Assembly (NCBI RefSeq): GCF_030347995.1
Contig: NZ_JAQIBC010000001.1
Coordinates: forward strand, 186,001-250,000
Source of the DNA: Sulfurovum xiamenensis
Lineage (GTDB): Bacteria > Campylobacterota > Campylobacteria > Campylobacterales > Sulfurovaceae
Direction of reading: 5' to 3'
DNA length: 64,000 nt
Below the pieces are notes generated by a model. It was not told where the DNA came from, did no database searches, and saw only the letters and a list, made by a program, of their open reading frames with translations. A program made the position numbers and the translations under genes. Each line of letters opens with the position of its first letter. The stretch's first letter is position 1. Below, piece by piece: positions 20,618 to 29,668 of this stretch.

Positions 20618-21880
20618 CTATCCAAGTGCTTTTGCCAAATCATCGATAAGATCTTGTGTATCTTCTATACCTACGCTCAGTCGTACTAAACCTCCAGGAA
20701 CACCAGCCTCTTCAAGCTCCTTGGCTGAAAGTTGCTGGTGGGTTGTACTTGCAGGGTGAGTGATGATCGATTTACTGTCACCAATATTTACAACCACCGC
20801 AAAGATCTCTGTAGCATCAGCAATACTCTGTGCCAACTCTTTACTCTCGACTTCAAATGAAAGAAGACCACTTGCCATCCCCTCTTTAAAGTACTTTTGA
20901 ACTAATGGATTTTGATCACTTGACTTTAACCCTGGATAATTCACTTTTTTCACCTTTGGATGTGCCTCTAAAAACTCTGCTATAGCAAGTGCAGAACTGG
21001 AATGCTGTTTCATTCGTAGTGGCAGAGTCTCAAGACCTTGAATATGCAACCATGAGTTAAATGGACTTGGTGCACCACCAAGATCACGTAGAAGTGCCAA
21101 ACGTACTCTCAGTGTAAAAATAGGAAGAGGTACATCAGAGTACACAAGTCCATGATAACTCGCATCTGGAGTGTTAAAGTGATCATAACGTGCATTACCC
21201 TTGATCTTCTCTACCAGATTCTCGCGCTCAACGATAATACCACCGAGTGCTAACCCTTGTCCTGTCGTATATTTACTTGTACTATGTACGCTCAGATCCA
21301 CACCATGTTCTATGGGTTTACATAACACTGGTGTTGCAACAGTATTATCCACACAAGTCAAGATACCGTGTTTTTCTGCGATAGCCACGATAGCATCAAA
21401 ATCAGCCACATCTATACTCGGATTTGTAATACTCTCAAAAAGTATGATCTTTGTTCTCTCATCAACCAAAGCTTCTATCTCTGAGGGATTTCTCACATCA
21501 AAGTAACGTGTCTCGATACCAAAACGTTTGATCGTATGTCCGGTAAGTGTCGTTGTTCCACCATACACTTGTTTTGCGACGATGATATTATCACCCGCTT
21601 CAGCCACGTTTGCGATAGCGTAAAAAATAGCCGACATTCCAGATGCAGTCCCGATCGCAGCCACTCCACCTTCCAATGCCGCAAAACGTTTTTCAAACAC
21701 ATCCGTAGTAGGGTTCATAAGACGTGTATAAATATTTCCAAGCTCTTTCAGTGCGAAGAGATTCGCTGCATGTTCCGTATCTCTAAACTCATACGCTGTA
21801 CTTTGGTAGATAGGTACTGCCATAGTCCCTTGTGCATCTTTCTCATATCCTGCATGGACGGCCAGTGTTTGTTCGTGCAT
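20618..21880 (-). CDS. metY: O-acetylhomoserine aminocarboxypropyltransferase (sulfhydrylase)
   Basis: 420-residue PLP enzyme of the Cys/Met metabolism family. Motifs: TLAVHAGYEKDAQGTMAVPI at the start, YTRLMNPTTDVFEKR, and the PLP-binding SVHSTSKYTTGQGLALGG with the lysine. It converts O-acetylhomoserine plus sulfide to homocysteine, which suits a sulfide-rich lifestyle. Length (about 420) favours MetY over the shorter MetB/MetC. Confidence 0.93.
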   Translation of the reverse strand: MHEQTLAVHAGYEKDAQGTMAVPIYQSTAYEFRDTEHAANLFALKELGNIYTRLMNPTTDVFEKRFAALEGGVAAIGTASGMSAIFYAIANVAEAGDNIIVAKQVYGGTTTLTGHTIKRFGIETRYFDVRNPSEIEALVDERTKIILFESITNPSIDVADFDAIVAIAEKHGILTCVDNTVATPVLCKPIEHGVDLSVHSTSKYTTGQGLALGGIIVERENLVEKIKGNARYDHFNTPDASYHGLVYSDVPLPIFTLRVRLALLRDLGGAPSPFNSWLHIQGLETLPLRMKQHSSSALAIAEFLEAHPKVKKVNYPGLKSSDQNPLVQKYFKEGMASGLLSFEVESKELAQSIADATEIFAVVVNIGDSKSIITHPASTTHQQLSAKELEEAGVPGGLVRLSVGIEDTQDLIDDLAKALG

Positions 21881-21978
21881 TACAATTCCTTATTTCATAA
21901 TATAGGTAAATTATAGCTTGTGCTTGCTTGAAGAGAGGATTAATTGGAAGAAAAGATATCGTATTTATAGACGAAAGG

Positions 21979-22003
21979 AATCCCCGTATCACATACGGGG
22001 ATT
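21979..22003 (-). terminator. Strong hairpin terminator after guaB
   Basis: Perfect 11-bp stem AATCCCCGTAT / ATACGGGGATT with a 3-base loop, 14 bases past the guaB stop on the minus strand and followed by a modest T-rich stretch. It separates guaB from the downstream metY gene. Confidence 0.7.
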
Positions 22004-22016
22004 ATGATGAGAATCT

Positions 22017-23462
22017 TTAAGAAGAATAGTTTGGAGATTCTTTGGTGATCGTCACATCATGCACATGACTCTCTCTAAGTCCGGCAGAAGTGATTTCAAC
22101 GAATTCCGCTTTTTCCCAGAATACTTTGATCGACTCCGAACCGCAGTACCCCATAGATGAACGAAGTCCACCTACCATTTGATGCACAACATCCGCAATG
22201 CGCCCTCTGTAAGGGACACGTCCTTCAATTCCTTCCGGAACAAGTTTATCTGCTGCAGTACCTTCCTGGAAGTAACGATCTGTACTTCCTTTGGTCATCG
22301 CACCGATACTTCCCATACCTCTATACTCTTTGAACTGTCTACCGTTAAAGAGGATCATATCACCCGGTGCTTCATAGGTTCCTGCAAGAGCAGAACCCAA
22401 CATCACTGAGCTGGCACCTACAGCTAAGGCTTTTGCTACATCACCTGAGTATCTGATACCACCATCAGCGACCACAGGTACACCTGCTTTATTTGCTACT
22501 TGTGCCACTTCATCAATTGCTGATATTTGAGGTACACCCACACCTGCAACGACACGAGTCGTACAGATCGATCCAGGTCCGATACCCACTTTAACTGCAT
22601 CAGCACCTGCATCAATAAGATCCTGTGCAGCTGCCCCAGTTGCAATATTTCCTGCGATCACATCGACATCAAGTGTTTTTTTAATGAGTTTCAATGTATC
22701 GATGATACCTTGTGAGTGCCCATGTGCAGAATCAAGTACGATCACATCTACCCCTGCTTCTACCAGTGCAGTCGCACGATCAATCTGACCTACACCGATC
22801 GCTGCACCTACCCTTAAACGTCCATGCTGATCTTTATTTGCATTAGGGAATCTCTCTTTTTTCTCGATATCTTTAATGGTCACAAGCCCCTGAAGTACGC
22901 CATTGTCATCGATGATAGGCAGTTTTTCTATCTTATGCTCTTGCAATACCTTTGCTGCTTCCTCCAGAGTGATACCTACTTTTGCCGTTACCAAAGGAGC
23001 TTTTGTCATCACATCAGCAATTTTCAAACTCATATCAGTGATAAAACGCATATCACGGTTTGTGATGATCCCTATAAGTTTCAACTCATCATCCACTACA
23101 GGTACACCAGAGATCTTATATTCACCCATCAAAGCATCCGCATCTGCCACAGTTTTATCTGGACCTATGAATATTGGGTCGATGATAATACCGCTCTCAG
23201 ACTTCTTTACTTTCATAATTTGCTTAGCCTGTGTTGCTATATCCATATTTTTATGAATGATTCCGATACCACCCAGGTGTGCCATAGCGATCGCTGCTTT
23301 GTACTCAGTGACGGTATCCATCGCTGCTGAAACAATAGGTGTGTTCAATGTTACACGCTTGGTCAAATTACTTTTTAAACAAACTTCTTTAGGAAGTACA
23401 ACTGAATGTTGTGGTACTAGTAATACATCTTCAAATGTTAATGCTCTTTTTTTAATTCTCAT
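22017..23462 (-). CDS. guaB: IMP dehydrogenase
   Basis: 481-residue enzyme oxidising IMP to XMP in guanine nucleotide synthesis. The N-terminal TIM-barrel part has [14 protein letters not shown] and [18 protein letters not shown]; two CBS domains lie at about 95-200; the catalytic loop [17 protein letters not shown] carries the active-site Cys. The flap and C-terminal part ([20 protein letters not shown]) are present. It is 16 bases downstream of gatA on the minus strand. Confidence 0.97.
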   Translation of the reverse strand: MRIKKRALTFEDVLLVPQHSVVLPKEVCLKSNLTKRVTLNTPIVSAAMDTVTEYKAAIAMAHLGGIGIIHKNMDIATQAKQIMKVKKSESGIIIDPIFIGPDKTVADADALMGEYKISGVPVVDDELKLIGIITNRDMRFITDMSLKIADVMTKAPLVTAKVGITLEEAAKVLQEHKIEKLPIIDDNGVLQGLVTIKDIEKKERFPNANKDQHGRLRVGAAIGVGQIDRATALVEAGVDVIVLDSAHGHSQGIIDTLKLIKKTLDVDVIAGNIATGAAAQDLIDAGADAVKVGIGPGSICTTRVVAGVGVPQISAIDEVAQVANKAGVPVVADGGIRYSGDVAKALAVGASSVMLGSALAGTYEAPGDMILFNGRQFKEYRGMGSIGAMTKGSTDRYFQEGTAADKLVPEGIEGRVPYRGRIADVVHQMVGGLRSSMGYCGSESIKVFWEKAEFVEITSAGLRESHVHDVTITKESPNYSS

Positions 23463-23478
23463 TTTTTATTTCCTTCGT

Positions 23479-24822
23479 TTATTTAATATAGTTTACAGCT
23501 TTTTCCATGCTTGCGGCACCGTCAAAAAGTGTTTTTTCGTTAAATGCTTTGGCAATGAGTTGTAACCCTATAGGCATTCCCTCATCATTTTTAGCAACTG
23601 GCAGTGAAATGGCAGGCAGTCCTGCAAGATTGATAGCGATGGTATACATATCACTTTTATACATTTCAAGCGGGTCTTCAGACGATCCTATCTTCGGTGC
23701 AACCGATGGGGCAACCGGTGAAAGTATCAGATCAGCCTCTTCAAAAATAGCGTTGAACTCATCTCTGATAAGGTGTCTTACCTTTTGTGCTTTGACATAA
23801 TAAGCATCATAATATCCTGATGAAAGGACAAAGTTACCAAGCAGGATACGTCTTTTCACCTCTTCTCCAAAGCCTTCGGATCGTGTATGATAGAAAAGTT
23901 CTTCGGTGGTGTTTGATTCAGCCCTAGTTCCATAACGTACCCCGTCAAAACGTGCAAGGTTGGTTGCCGCTTCTGCCGTAGCCAGAATATAATAGGTCGC
24001 GATGTCATACTTGGTGTTTTGCATATTTTTATGTACGATCGTATGACCTGCTTCTTCAAGTGCCTTGACTGTCTGAGCATAGGCTTTTTGTGTATCAGTA
24101 TCTGCTTCAGAGATATAGTTATCGATCACTGCAATCGTGAGTTTAACATCAGGGTCTATGTTATTGGCGATATCTTCTATCTCAAAATCTGCTGAAGTCG
24201 AATCTTTTTCATCATGCCCTTTGATCGCATCATACAATATTGCTGCATCTTCAACATTCTGCGTGATAGGGCCTATCTGATCAAGAGAAGAAGCATAGGC
24301 TGCAAGACCAAAACGGCTGACTCTTCCATAAGTAGGCTTCATCCCTACTACTCCACAGTAGGCTGCAGGTTGTCTGATAGATCCACCAGTATCTGATCCA
24401 AGTGCAGCAATAGCAATGCCTCCGGCAACAGCTGCAGCCGATCCGCCTGAAGATCCTCCAGGTACACGGTCTGTGCCATGCGGGTTCTTCGTAGGGCCAT
24501 AAAAAGAGCTCTCTGTGGTTGAACCCATGGCGAACTCATCCATATTGGCTCTACCAAATGCCATCATCCCTTTTGATTTCAGGTTAGTGATAGCTGTCGC
24601 TTCATAAGGAGCGATATATCCTTGAAGAATTTTAGAACCAGAAGTCACACTCCACCCTTTGACTTGAATGTTATCTTTGATAAGGATCGGTACCCCCTCA
24701 CCTGAACTTTCAAATCCTACATAAGCATTGAGTCCACTCTCTTTGGCTTTAACTTCAAGTTGTGCTCTTATCTCTTCTAATTCTTCATTAGATTTTGTTA
24801 GCGCTTCTTTAAGTGTTATCAC
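23479..24822 (-). CDS. gatA: Asp-tRNA(Asn)/Glu-tRNA(Gln) amidotransferase subunit A
   Basis: 447-residue amidase-family subunit of GatCAB. Catalytic Ser-cisSer-Lys elements are visible: [11 protein letters not shown] (Lys), [16 protein letters not shown] and [15 protein letters not shown]. It produces ammonia from glutamine for transamidation of misacylated tRNAs. The start is GTG 24822, sharing GTGA with the stop of an upstream 41-codon membrane-protein gene, so translation is probably coupled. Confidence 0.95.
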   Translation of the reverse strand: MITLKEALTKSNEELEEIRAQLEVKAKESGLNAYVGFESSGEGVPILIKDNIQVKGWSVTSGSKILQGYIAPYEATAITNLKSKGMMAFGRANMDEFAMGSTTESSFYGPTKNPHGTDRVPGGSSGGSAAAVAGGIAIAALGSDTGGSIRQPAAYCGVVGMKPTYGRVSRFGLAAYASSLDQIGPITQNVEDAAILYDAIKGHDEKDSTSADFEIEDIANNIDPDVKLTIAVIDNYISEADTDTQKAYAQTVKALEEAGHTIVHKNMQNTKYDIATYYILATAEAATNLARFDGVRYGTRAESNTTEELFYHTRSEGFGEEVKRRILLGNFVLSSGYYDAYYVKAQKVRHLIRDEFNAIFEEADLILSPVAPSVAPKIGSSEDPLEMYKSDMYTIAINLAGLPAISLPVAKNDEGMPIGLQLIAKAFNEKTLFDGAASMEKAVNYIK

Positions 24823-24944
24823 GAATTGCTTCCTTTTCTCTTATAATATTCTACTACTGCCAAACCTATCCCCACCAATCCAAAGATAAAAACGATCGAA
24901 CCAACGATCACTTCCATTTGTATCGGTTGAGTCATATCGAACAT
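24819..24944 (-). CDS. 41-residue single-helix membrane protein between ileS and gatA
   Basis: A short frame from ATG 24944 to TGA 24819. Its ATG overlaps the ileS stop (TGATG) and its stop overlaps the gatA start (GTGA), filling the intergenic gap exactly. The peptide has a polar N-terminus ([10 protein letters not shown]), one hydrophobic helix ([20 protein letters not shown], about 11-30) and a basic tail ([10 protein letters not shown]), predicting an N-out/C-in inner-membrane protein. I do not recognise a family. The coupling on both sides is the main evidence that it is real. Confidence 0.7.
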   Translation of the reverse strand: MFDMTQPIQMEVIVGSIVFIFGLVGIGLAVVEYYKRKGSNS

Positions 24945-27697
24945 CAGGCAACAACCTTGGTACATCTCTCACAGGCACACTCATCGCTGCTGCTTGTAAA
25001 TCTCCAACATCTCGGACATTTTGAAGCAGTTGCCTTATGTACTGTGAACGTTTTGCCCTCAACTTCAAACGAAGCGACCTCTTCACCCTCACTACTTGAT
25101 TTCATCGCCGACACAACAAACCAGTCTTCAAGGTCTTTACTGTCCTTAATGTCAAATGCACTTATATCTCCTGCGATCTCCACTTCAAGCGTAGATTTCA
25201 TCAATTTCTCTTTTTTGAGTTTGTCTACCGCTTCAGAGAATTTTTCACGTGCCGTGATAAGTATGGTATCATCAAAACTTGCCTCAACTGTTGGCACTGC
25301 AACATAGACTAGATCAAATACATTCTCCATCCCATCTTTGAAAAGTGCCGGTGCATACTCCAGGATCTCATCTGCTGTATAGGTCAATACCGGAGCCACG
25401 AGTCCCAACATCGCTTTTGCAATGTGTGCCATAGCAGACTGTGTAGCTCTTCTAACAGGATCATTTTTATCTTCACAATAGAGTCTGTCTTTTGTGACAT
25501 CCATATAGATACCTGAAAGTTCATTGGTAATGAAGTGGTTCAATGTTGCAAATCCTCTAAGAAAATCATAGGCATCAAATGAACTTTTGACCGATGCAAA
25601 TACCTCTGCTGCCTTAGTGAGTATCCATCTGTCCAATTCACCATAGTCATCAGTACTCACATAGGTTTCAAGATCATCCACATTTGCAAGTAGAAACCTG
25701 AACGTATTTCTTATCTTTCTATACTGTTCAGCTGTCTGTTTCAAAATATTGTCAGAGATCTTCAAGTCTGACTGATAATCAGAAAGTGCTACCCAGAGTC
25801 TGAGAATTTCTGAACCATACTCTTTAACGACTTTGTCCGGAGCAACGACGTTACCTTTGGACTTACTCATCTTTTCACCCTTCTCATCCACAGTAAAGCC
25901 ATGAGTGATGAGTGTTTTATATGGGGATTTACCTTCGATCGCAGCACTTAGAAGCAGTGAACTTTGGAACCAACCTCTATGCTGGTCACTTCCTTCGATA
26001 TAAAGTGATGTTGGATACTCTCCTGCATCATAGTTACCGCTCTTGATCACTGAGTTCCATGTTGAACCGCTATCAAACCAAACATCAAGGATATCATTGA
26101 TCTTCTCTAGGTCATCAGGGTTATATTTACTTCCTTCAGGCAATAGCTCAGCAATACTCATCTCATACCATGCATCTGCACCTTTTTCATCAAAGAATGA
26201 TGCAATATGTTCAAGTACATCTTCATCCAAGATCACCTCTTTAGTACTTTTACTTCTAAAGAATGCGATCGGTACACCCCAGCTTCTTTGACGGGAGATA
26301 CACCAGTCAGGACGTCCTTCGATCATCGGCTTGAGTCTGTTCTTAGCTGAAGCAGGGAAGAAAGCTACATCTTCAATCGCATCAAGTGCTGTTTGACGAA
26401 GAGATGTATCTTCACCTTTTGCCGTATCGTCTACAGAGATAAACCATTGGTTCGTTGCTCTATAGATCAAAGGTTTTTTCGTTCTCCAACAGTGTGGATA
26501 AGAGTGAACAAACTTACTTTGTTTTAGTAGGTTCTCACCAAGCAGTTCCAAGATCGGCTCATTCGCTTTAAAGATATGCATTCCCACAAACTCTTGAGGG
26601 TTTGGAAGAAGATGAAGACCTACCACAGATTCATCATAACACCCTCTTTCATCTACAGGCATCACAACATCAAGGCCATACTTAAGTCCTACTCTATAGT
26701 CATCTTCACCATGTCCCGGAGCCGTATGGACACACCCTGTACCACCATCCATTGTTACATGATCACCCAATACGACTTTTGAACTACGTCCATTGAGTGG
26801 ATTGATCGCTAAGACTCCTTCCATCTCTTTAGCCGTTAGCTTTCTACTTGCATGTCCGCTTACCACGCCCTCTTCGATCATAGTATCATATCTAGCTTCT
26901 GCCACGATGTGCCCATCATCAGTCAATACATACATCTCTTCAGGATTGATCGCGATACCTGTATTTGAAGGAAGCGTCCAAGGGGTTGTTGTCCAGATCA
27001 CAAGACCTGCTTTACCCTCAATTCCCATCTTCTCTTTAGCAGCATCACTAAGTTCAAAGTGTACGTAGATAGAGTAGTCTTCTTTATTTTCATATTCTAC
27101 CTCTGCATCTGCCAAAGCTGTTTGAGCTGCCCATGACCAGAAGATAGGTTTGTGGCGTTCAACCAACAACCCTCTCTTGGCTACTTCACAAAGTGTTCTA
27201 TAGATATTTGCTTCGAACTTAAAGTCCATCGTTACATAAGGGTGATCCCAGTCTGCTATAACACCCAGAGCTTTAAACCCGTCTCTTTGTATATCTACAA
27301 ACTTCGCTGCATGCGCACGGCAAAGCTCTCTGAATTTTTCTGTAGGCATCGCTTCTTTCTTGCTCTTACCCAGTTTCTCTTCAACTTTCTGCTCGATAGG
27401 CAGACCGTGACAATCCCAGCCCGGAGTCATACGTACCGCTTTACCCTGGAAATAGTTATATTTTAAAATGATGTCTTTAAGTATTTTGTTCAGTGCATGT
27501 CCAATGTGAATGTCACCGTTGGCATAGGGAGGTCCATCATGAAGTGTAAACATTTCAGCGCCCGCGCGTTTTGTTTTCATCTGTTCATAAATATCGGCAT
27601 CAAACCATGCATTGTACTTTTTAGGTTCATTGTTTGGAAGATTCCCACGCATTGGAAAATCGGTTTTTGGGAGGAGGAGTGTGTCTTTAAAATCCAT
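24944..27697 (-). CDS. ileS: Isoleucyl-tRNA synthetase
   Basis: 917-residue class I synthetase. HIGH appears in PPYANGDIHIGHALNK, KMSKS in GEKMSKSKGNVVAPDK, the editing domain is at about 190-400 (WTTTPWTLPSNTG), and a C-terminal zinc finger (CPRCWRF then CACERC) closes the protein as in bacterial IleS. Divergent from pncC; 5' region 27698-27778. Confidence 0.97.
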   Translation of the reverse strand: MDFKDTLLLPKTDFPMRGNLPNNEPKKYNAWFDADIYEQMKTKRAGAEMFTLHDGPPYANGDIHIGHALNKILKDIILKYNYFQGKAVRMTPGWDCHGLPIEQKVEEKLGKSKKEAMPTEKFRELCRAHAAKFVDIQRDGFKALGVIADWDHPYVTMDFKFEANIYRTLCEVAKRGLLVERHKPIFWSWAAQTALADAEVEYENKEDYSIYVHFELSDAAKEKMGIEGKAGLVIWTTTPWTLPSNTGIAINPEEMYVLTDDGHIVAEARYDTMIEEGVVSGHASRKLTAKEMEGVLAINPLNGRSSKVVLGDHVTMDGGTGCVHTAPGHGEDDYRVGLKYGLDVVMPVDERGCYDESVVGLHLLPNPQEFVGMHIFKANEPILELLGENLLKQSKFVHSYPHCWRTKKPLIYRATNQWFISVDDTAKGEDTSLRQTALDAIEDVAFFPASAKNRLKPMIEGRPDWCISRQRSWGVPIAFFRSKSTKEVILDEDVLEHIASFFDEKGADAWYEMSIAELLPEGSKYNPDDLEKINDILDVWFDSGSTWNSVIKSGNYDAGEYPTSLYIEGSDQHRGWFQSSLLLSAAIEGKSPYKTLITHGFTVDEKGEKMSKSKGNVVAPDKVVKEYGSEILRLWVALSDYQSDLKISDNILKQTAEQYRKIRNTFRFLLANVDDLETYVSTDDYGELDRWILTKAAEVFASVKSSFDAYDFLRGFATLNHFITNELSGIYMDVTKDRLYCEDKNDPVRRATQSAMAHIAKAMLGLVAPVLTYTADEILEYAPALFKDGMENVFDLVYVAVPTVEASFDDTILITAREKFSEAVDKLKKEKLMKSTLEVEIAGDISAFDIKDSKDLEDWFVVSAMKSSSEGEEVASFEVEGKTFTVHKATASKCPRCWRFTSSSDECACERCTKVVA

Positions 27698-27778
27698 GTT
27701 TGATAATACCTTAGTCTTATATTATCCCGTGATTGTACCTAAAAGAGCATTAGAAGCTACTTTTGATACAATTATCTT

Positions 27779-28261
27779 ATGAAAAATATAAAAGAACTTA
27801 CAGAAAAAATTATTCAAAAATTGACCAAAGAGGGACAAACCATCTCTTTTGCTGAGAGTTGTACTGGTGGTCGGATCGCTGCAGCATTCACTGCAATCTC
27901 GGGAGCTTCAGAGGTTCTCCATGGCTCATGTGTCACCTACTCGAACGATATCAAGCATCAATGGCTCGGTGTCACTCAAGAAGTACTCGAAAACCATGGT
28001 GCCGTAAGTGAACCTTGTGTCTCACAAATGCTAGATGGTATACAAAAAATGGCAGATTCTGACTATGCTATAGCTGTTTCCGGTATAGCAGGCCCTACAG
28101 GCGGTACAGAGTTCAAACCTGTAGGAACCGTATATATCGGGGTACAAACACCTTTTTCCAAAGAGGTGTTTCATTGTAACTTTGATGGCACAAGAGAAGA
28201 AGTTCAAGAACAATCTACCCTGTTTGCTATCGAGAAATTGGCTGAAGTATTGGAAATTTAA
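27779..28261 (+). CDS. pncC: CinA C-terminal-type nicotinamide-nucleotide amidohydrolase
   Basis: 160-residue stand-alone CinA C-terminal domain (PncC), which deamidates NMN to nicotinic acid mononucleotide in NAD salvage. Motifs: ISFAESCTGGRIAAAFT, GAVSEPCVSQM and VSGIAGPTGGTEFKPVGTV. The N-terminal MoCF-like domain of full CinA is absent. It is the last protein gene before the tRNA array. Confidence 0.92.
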   Translation: MKNIKELTEKIIQKLTKEGQTISFAESCTGGRIAAAFTAISGASEVLHGSCVTYSNDIKHQWLGVTQEVLENHGAVSEPCVSQMLDGIQKMADSDYAIAVSGIAGPTGGTEFKPVGTVYIGVQTPFSKEVFHCNFDGTREEVQEQSTLFAIEKLAEVLEI

Positions 28262-28281
28262 AAACATTTCCCATAATTCCC

Positions 28282-28310
28282 TTGACAATCAAAGGTTTCT
28301 GAGCTATAAT
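28282..28310 (+). promoter_or_regulatory. Consensus sigma70 promoter of the tRNA array
   Basis: TTGACA at 28282-28287 and TATAAT at 28305-28310 with a 17-base spacer: a perfect consensus. The first tRNA starts 41 bases after the -10 element. A strong -35 is uncommon among Campylobacterota promoters, where the -35 is usually weak, and fits high stable-RNA transcription. Confidence 0.85.
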
Positions 28311-28350
28311 TCCGTCCACTTATTCAAAAAATGAGTGCAAAAAAACGTGT

Positions 28351-28426
28351 GACCTTTTAGCTCAGTTGGTAGAGCAACTCCCTTTTAAGGAGTGGGCCCA
28401 TGGTTCGAATCCATGAAGGGTCACCA
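28351..28426 (+). tRNA. tRNA-Lys (TTT)
   Basis: Complete cloverleaf: acceptor GACCTTT/AAGGGTC, D arm GCTC..GAGC, anticodon arm ACTCC-CTTTTAA-GGAGT, T arm CATGG-TTCGAAT-CCATG, discriminator A and encoded CCA. First unit of the array and its reference Lys copy. Confidence 0.97.
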
Positions 28427-28444
28427 CCATTATTTTTTATAGGT

Positions 28445-28521
28445 GCGGCGGTAGTTCAGTTGGTTAGAATACCTGCCTGTCACGCAGGGGGTCGCGAGTT
28501 CGAGTCTCGTCCGCCGCGCCA
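28445..28521 (+). tRNA. tRNA-Asp (GTC)
   Basis: Acceptor GCGGCGG/CCGCCGC, anticodon arm CCTGC-CTGTCAC-GCAGG with anticodon GTC, T arm GCGAG-TTCGAGT-CTCGT, discriminator G, encoded CCA. Canonical reference Asp copy. Confidence 0.97.
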
Positions 28522-28532
28522 TAATATCTTAT

Positions 28533-28608
28533 GACCTTTTAGCTCAGTTGGTAGAGCACCTCCCTTTTAAGGAGTGGGCCCATGGGTCGAATCCATGAAG
28601 GGTCACCG
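28533..28608 (+). tRNA. tRNA-Lys (TTT), variant copy
   Basis: Like the first Lys copy except position 27 A to C (breaking the top anticodon-stem pair), T54 to G in the T loop, and 3' end CCG instead of CCA. T54 is the residue methylated by TrmA and nearly invariant, so this copy may be poorly functional and would need CCA repair. Confidence 0.7.
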
Positions 28609-28626
28609 CCATTATTTTTTATAGGT

Positions 28627-28703
28627 GCGGCGGAAGATAAGTTGGTTAGAATACCTGCCTGTCACGCTGGGGGTCGCGAGTTCGAGTCACCTCCGCCGCG
28701 CCA
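28627..28703 (+). pseudogene. Degenerate tRNA-Asp
   Basis: Acceptor ends and anticodon GTC are kept, but the D arm reads AAGATAAG in place of TAGTTCAG, the anticodon stem has GCTGG in place of GCAGG, and the 3' T-stem reads CACCT in place of CTCGT, so the T stem cannot form. Shares the last two changes with the copy at 28991. Confidence 0.75.
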
Positions 28704-28714
28704 TAATATCTCAT

Positions 28715-28790
28715 GACCTTTTAGCTCAGTTGGTAGAGCACCTCCCTTTTAAGGAGTGGGCCCATGGGTCGAATCCATGAAGGGTCACCA
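28715..28790 (+). tRNA. tRNA-Lys (TTT), variant copy
   Basis: Same A27C and T54G changes as the copy at 28533 but with CCA intact. Anticodon loop unchanged. Confidence 0.7.
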
Positions 28791-28805
28791 CTCTATACGA
28801 TGTTT

Positions 28806-28881
28806 GGTCGCTTAGCTCAGTTGGTAGAGCAACTCCCTTTTAAGGAGTGGGCCCATGGTTCGAATCCATGAAGGGTCACCA
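28806..28881 (+). tRNA. Chimeric tRNA: Val 5' end on a tRNA-Lys (TTT) body, probably non-functional
   Basis: The first 7 bases are GGTCGCT of tRNA-Val, while everything after the shared D arm is tRNA-Lys. The acceptor stem would pair GGTCGCT with AAGGGTC and has two mismatches and two G-T pairs. Val and Lys share a 19-base run through the D arm, which explains the crossover. The spacer before it is of the Lys-to-Val type (differing from the intact one at a single base). Confidence 0.7.
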
Positions 28882-28896
28882 CTATATACGAGGTTT

Positions 28897-28972
28897 GGTC
28901 GCTTAGCTCAGTTGGTAGAGCCACTCCCTTTTAAGGAGTGGGCCCATGGCTCGAATCCATGAAGGGTCACCG
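28897..28972 (+). tRNA. Chimeric Val/Lys tRNA, second copy with further changes, probably non-functional
   Basis: Same 5' Val end on a Lys body as the unit 91 bases earlier, plus A26C, T54C and a CCG 3' end. It is followed by a degenerate tRNA-Asp, the same order as at 28533-28703. Confidence 0.65.
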
Positions 28973-28990
28973 CCATTATTTTTTATAGGT

Positions 28991-29067
28991 GCGGCGGTAG
29001 TACAGTTGGTTAGAATACCTGCCTGTCACGCTGGGGGTCGCGAGTTCGAGTCACCTCCGCCGCGCCA
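28991..29067 (+). pseudogene. Degenerate tRNA-Asp
   Basis: Carries the same GCTGG anticodon-stem and CACCT T-stem changes as the copy at 28627, with one D-arm change (TAGTACAG). The T stem is disrupted. Anticodon GTC and CCA are retained. Confidence 0.75.
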
Positions 29068-29078
29068 TAATATCTCAT

Positions 29079-29154
29079 GACCTTTTAGCTCAGTTGGGAG
29101 AGCAACTCCCTTTTAAGGAGTGGGCCCATGGTTCGAATCCATGAAGGGTCACCA
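29079..29154 (+). tRNA. tRNA-Lys (TTT)
   Basis: Identical to the first Lys copy except one D-loop base (GTTGGG instead of GTTGGT). All stems form and CCA is encoded. Confidence 0.9.
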
Positions 29155-29172
29155 CCATTATTTTTTATAGGT

Positions 29173-29249
29173 GCGGCGGTAGTTCAGTTGGTTAGAATAC
29201 CTGCCTGTCACGCAGGGGGTCGCGAGTTCGAGTCTCGTCCGCCGCGCCA
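29173..29249 (+). tRNA. tRNA-Asp (GTC)
   Basis: Identical to the canonical Asp copy at 28445, including the intact T arm and CCA. Confidence 0.95.
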
Positions 29250-29260
29250 TAATATCTTAT

Positions 29261-29336
29261 GACCTTTTAGCTCAGTTGGTAGAGCAACTCCCTTTTAAGG
29301 AGTGGGCCCATGGTTCGAATCCATGAAGGGTCACCA
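29261..29336 (+). tRNA. tRNA-Lys (TTT)
   Basis: Identical to the first Lys copy. Followed by the Lys-to-Val spacer (ACTATATACGATGTTT-like) and an intact tRNA-Val. Confidence 0.95.
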
Positions 29337-29351
29337 CTATATACGATGTTT

Positions 29352-29427
29352 GGTCGCTTAGCTCAGTTGGTAGAGCGCTACCCTTACAAGGTAGATGTCA
29401 CAAGTTCGAGTCTTGTAGCGACCACCA
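29352..29427 (+). tRNA. tRNA-Val (TAC)
   Basis: Acceptor GGTCGCT/AGCGACC, anticodon arm CTACC-CTTACAA-GGTAG with anticodon TAC, T arm ACAAG-TTCGAGT-CTTGT, discriminator A, encoded CCA. Start of the first 210-bp Val-Glu unit. Confidence 0.97.
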
Positions 29428-29458
29428 TTTTTGACAATTTATGTTTATGGTTCTTGAT

Positions 29459-29534
29459 GACCCTTTCATCTAGTGGCCAAGGATATTACGTTTTCAACGT
29501 AAAAACAGAGGTTCAAATCCTTTAGGGGTCGCCA
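29459..29534 (+). tRNA. tRNA-Glu (TTC)
   Basis: Acceptor GACCCTT/AGGGGTC, anticodon arm TTACG-TTTTCAA-CGTAA with anticodon TTC, T loop TTCAAAT, discriminator G, CCA encoded. Confidence 0.97.
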
Positions 29535-29561
29535 ATCTGTCCCAAATAAACATTAAATAGT

Positions 29562-29637
29562 GGTCGCTTAGCTCAGTTGGTAGAGCGCTACCCTTACAAG
29601 GTAGATGTCACAAGTTCGAGTCTTGTAGCGACCACCA
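29562..29637 (+). tRNA. tRNA-Val (TAC)
   Basis: Exact repeat of the Val copy at 29352, 210 bases later, within the second Val-Glu unit. Confidence 0.95.
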
Positions 29638-29668
29638 TTTTTGACAATTTATGTTTATGGTTCTTGAT

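Noticed and set aside
20618-21880. metB/metC cystathionine enzyme
   Set aside because: The 420-residue length and pairing with metX favour O-acetylhomoserine sulfhydrylase.
24841-25092. 83-codon minus-strand frame rich in Arg overlapping the ileS end
   Set aside because: Out of frame with ileS, which is clearly coding through its zinc finger here; it is a shadow.
29310-29525. 71-codon plus-strand frame through the Lys/Val/Glu tRNAs
   Set aside because: Entirely made of tRNA sequence; no gene.
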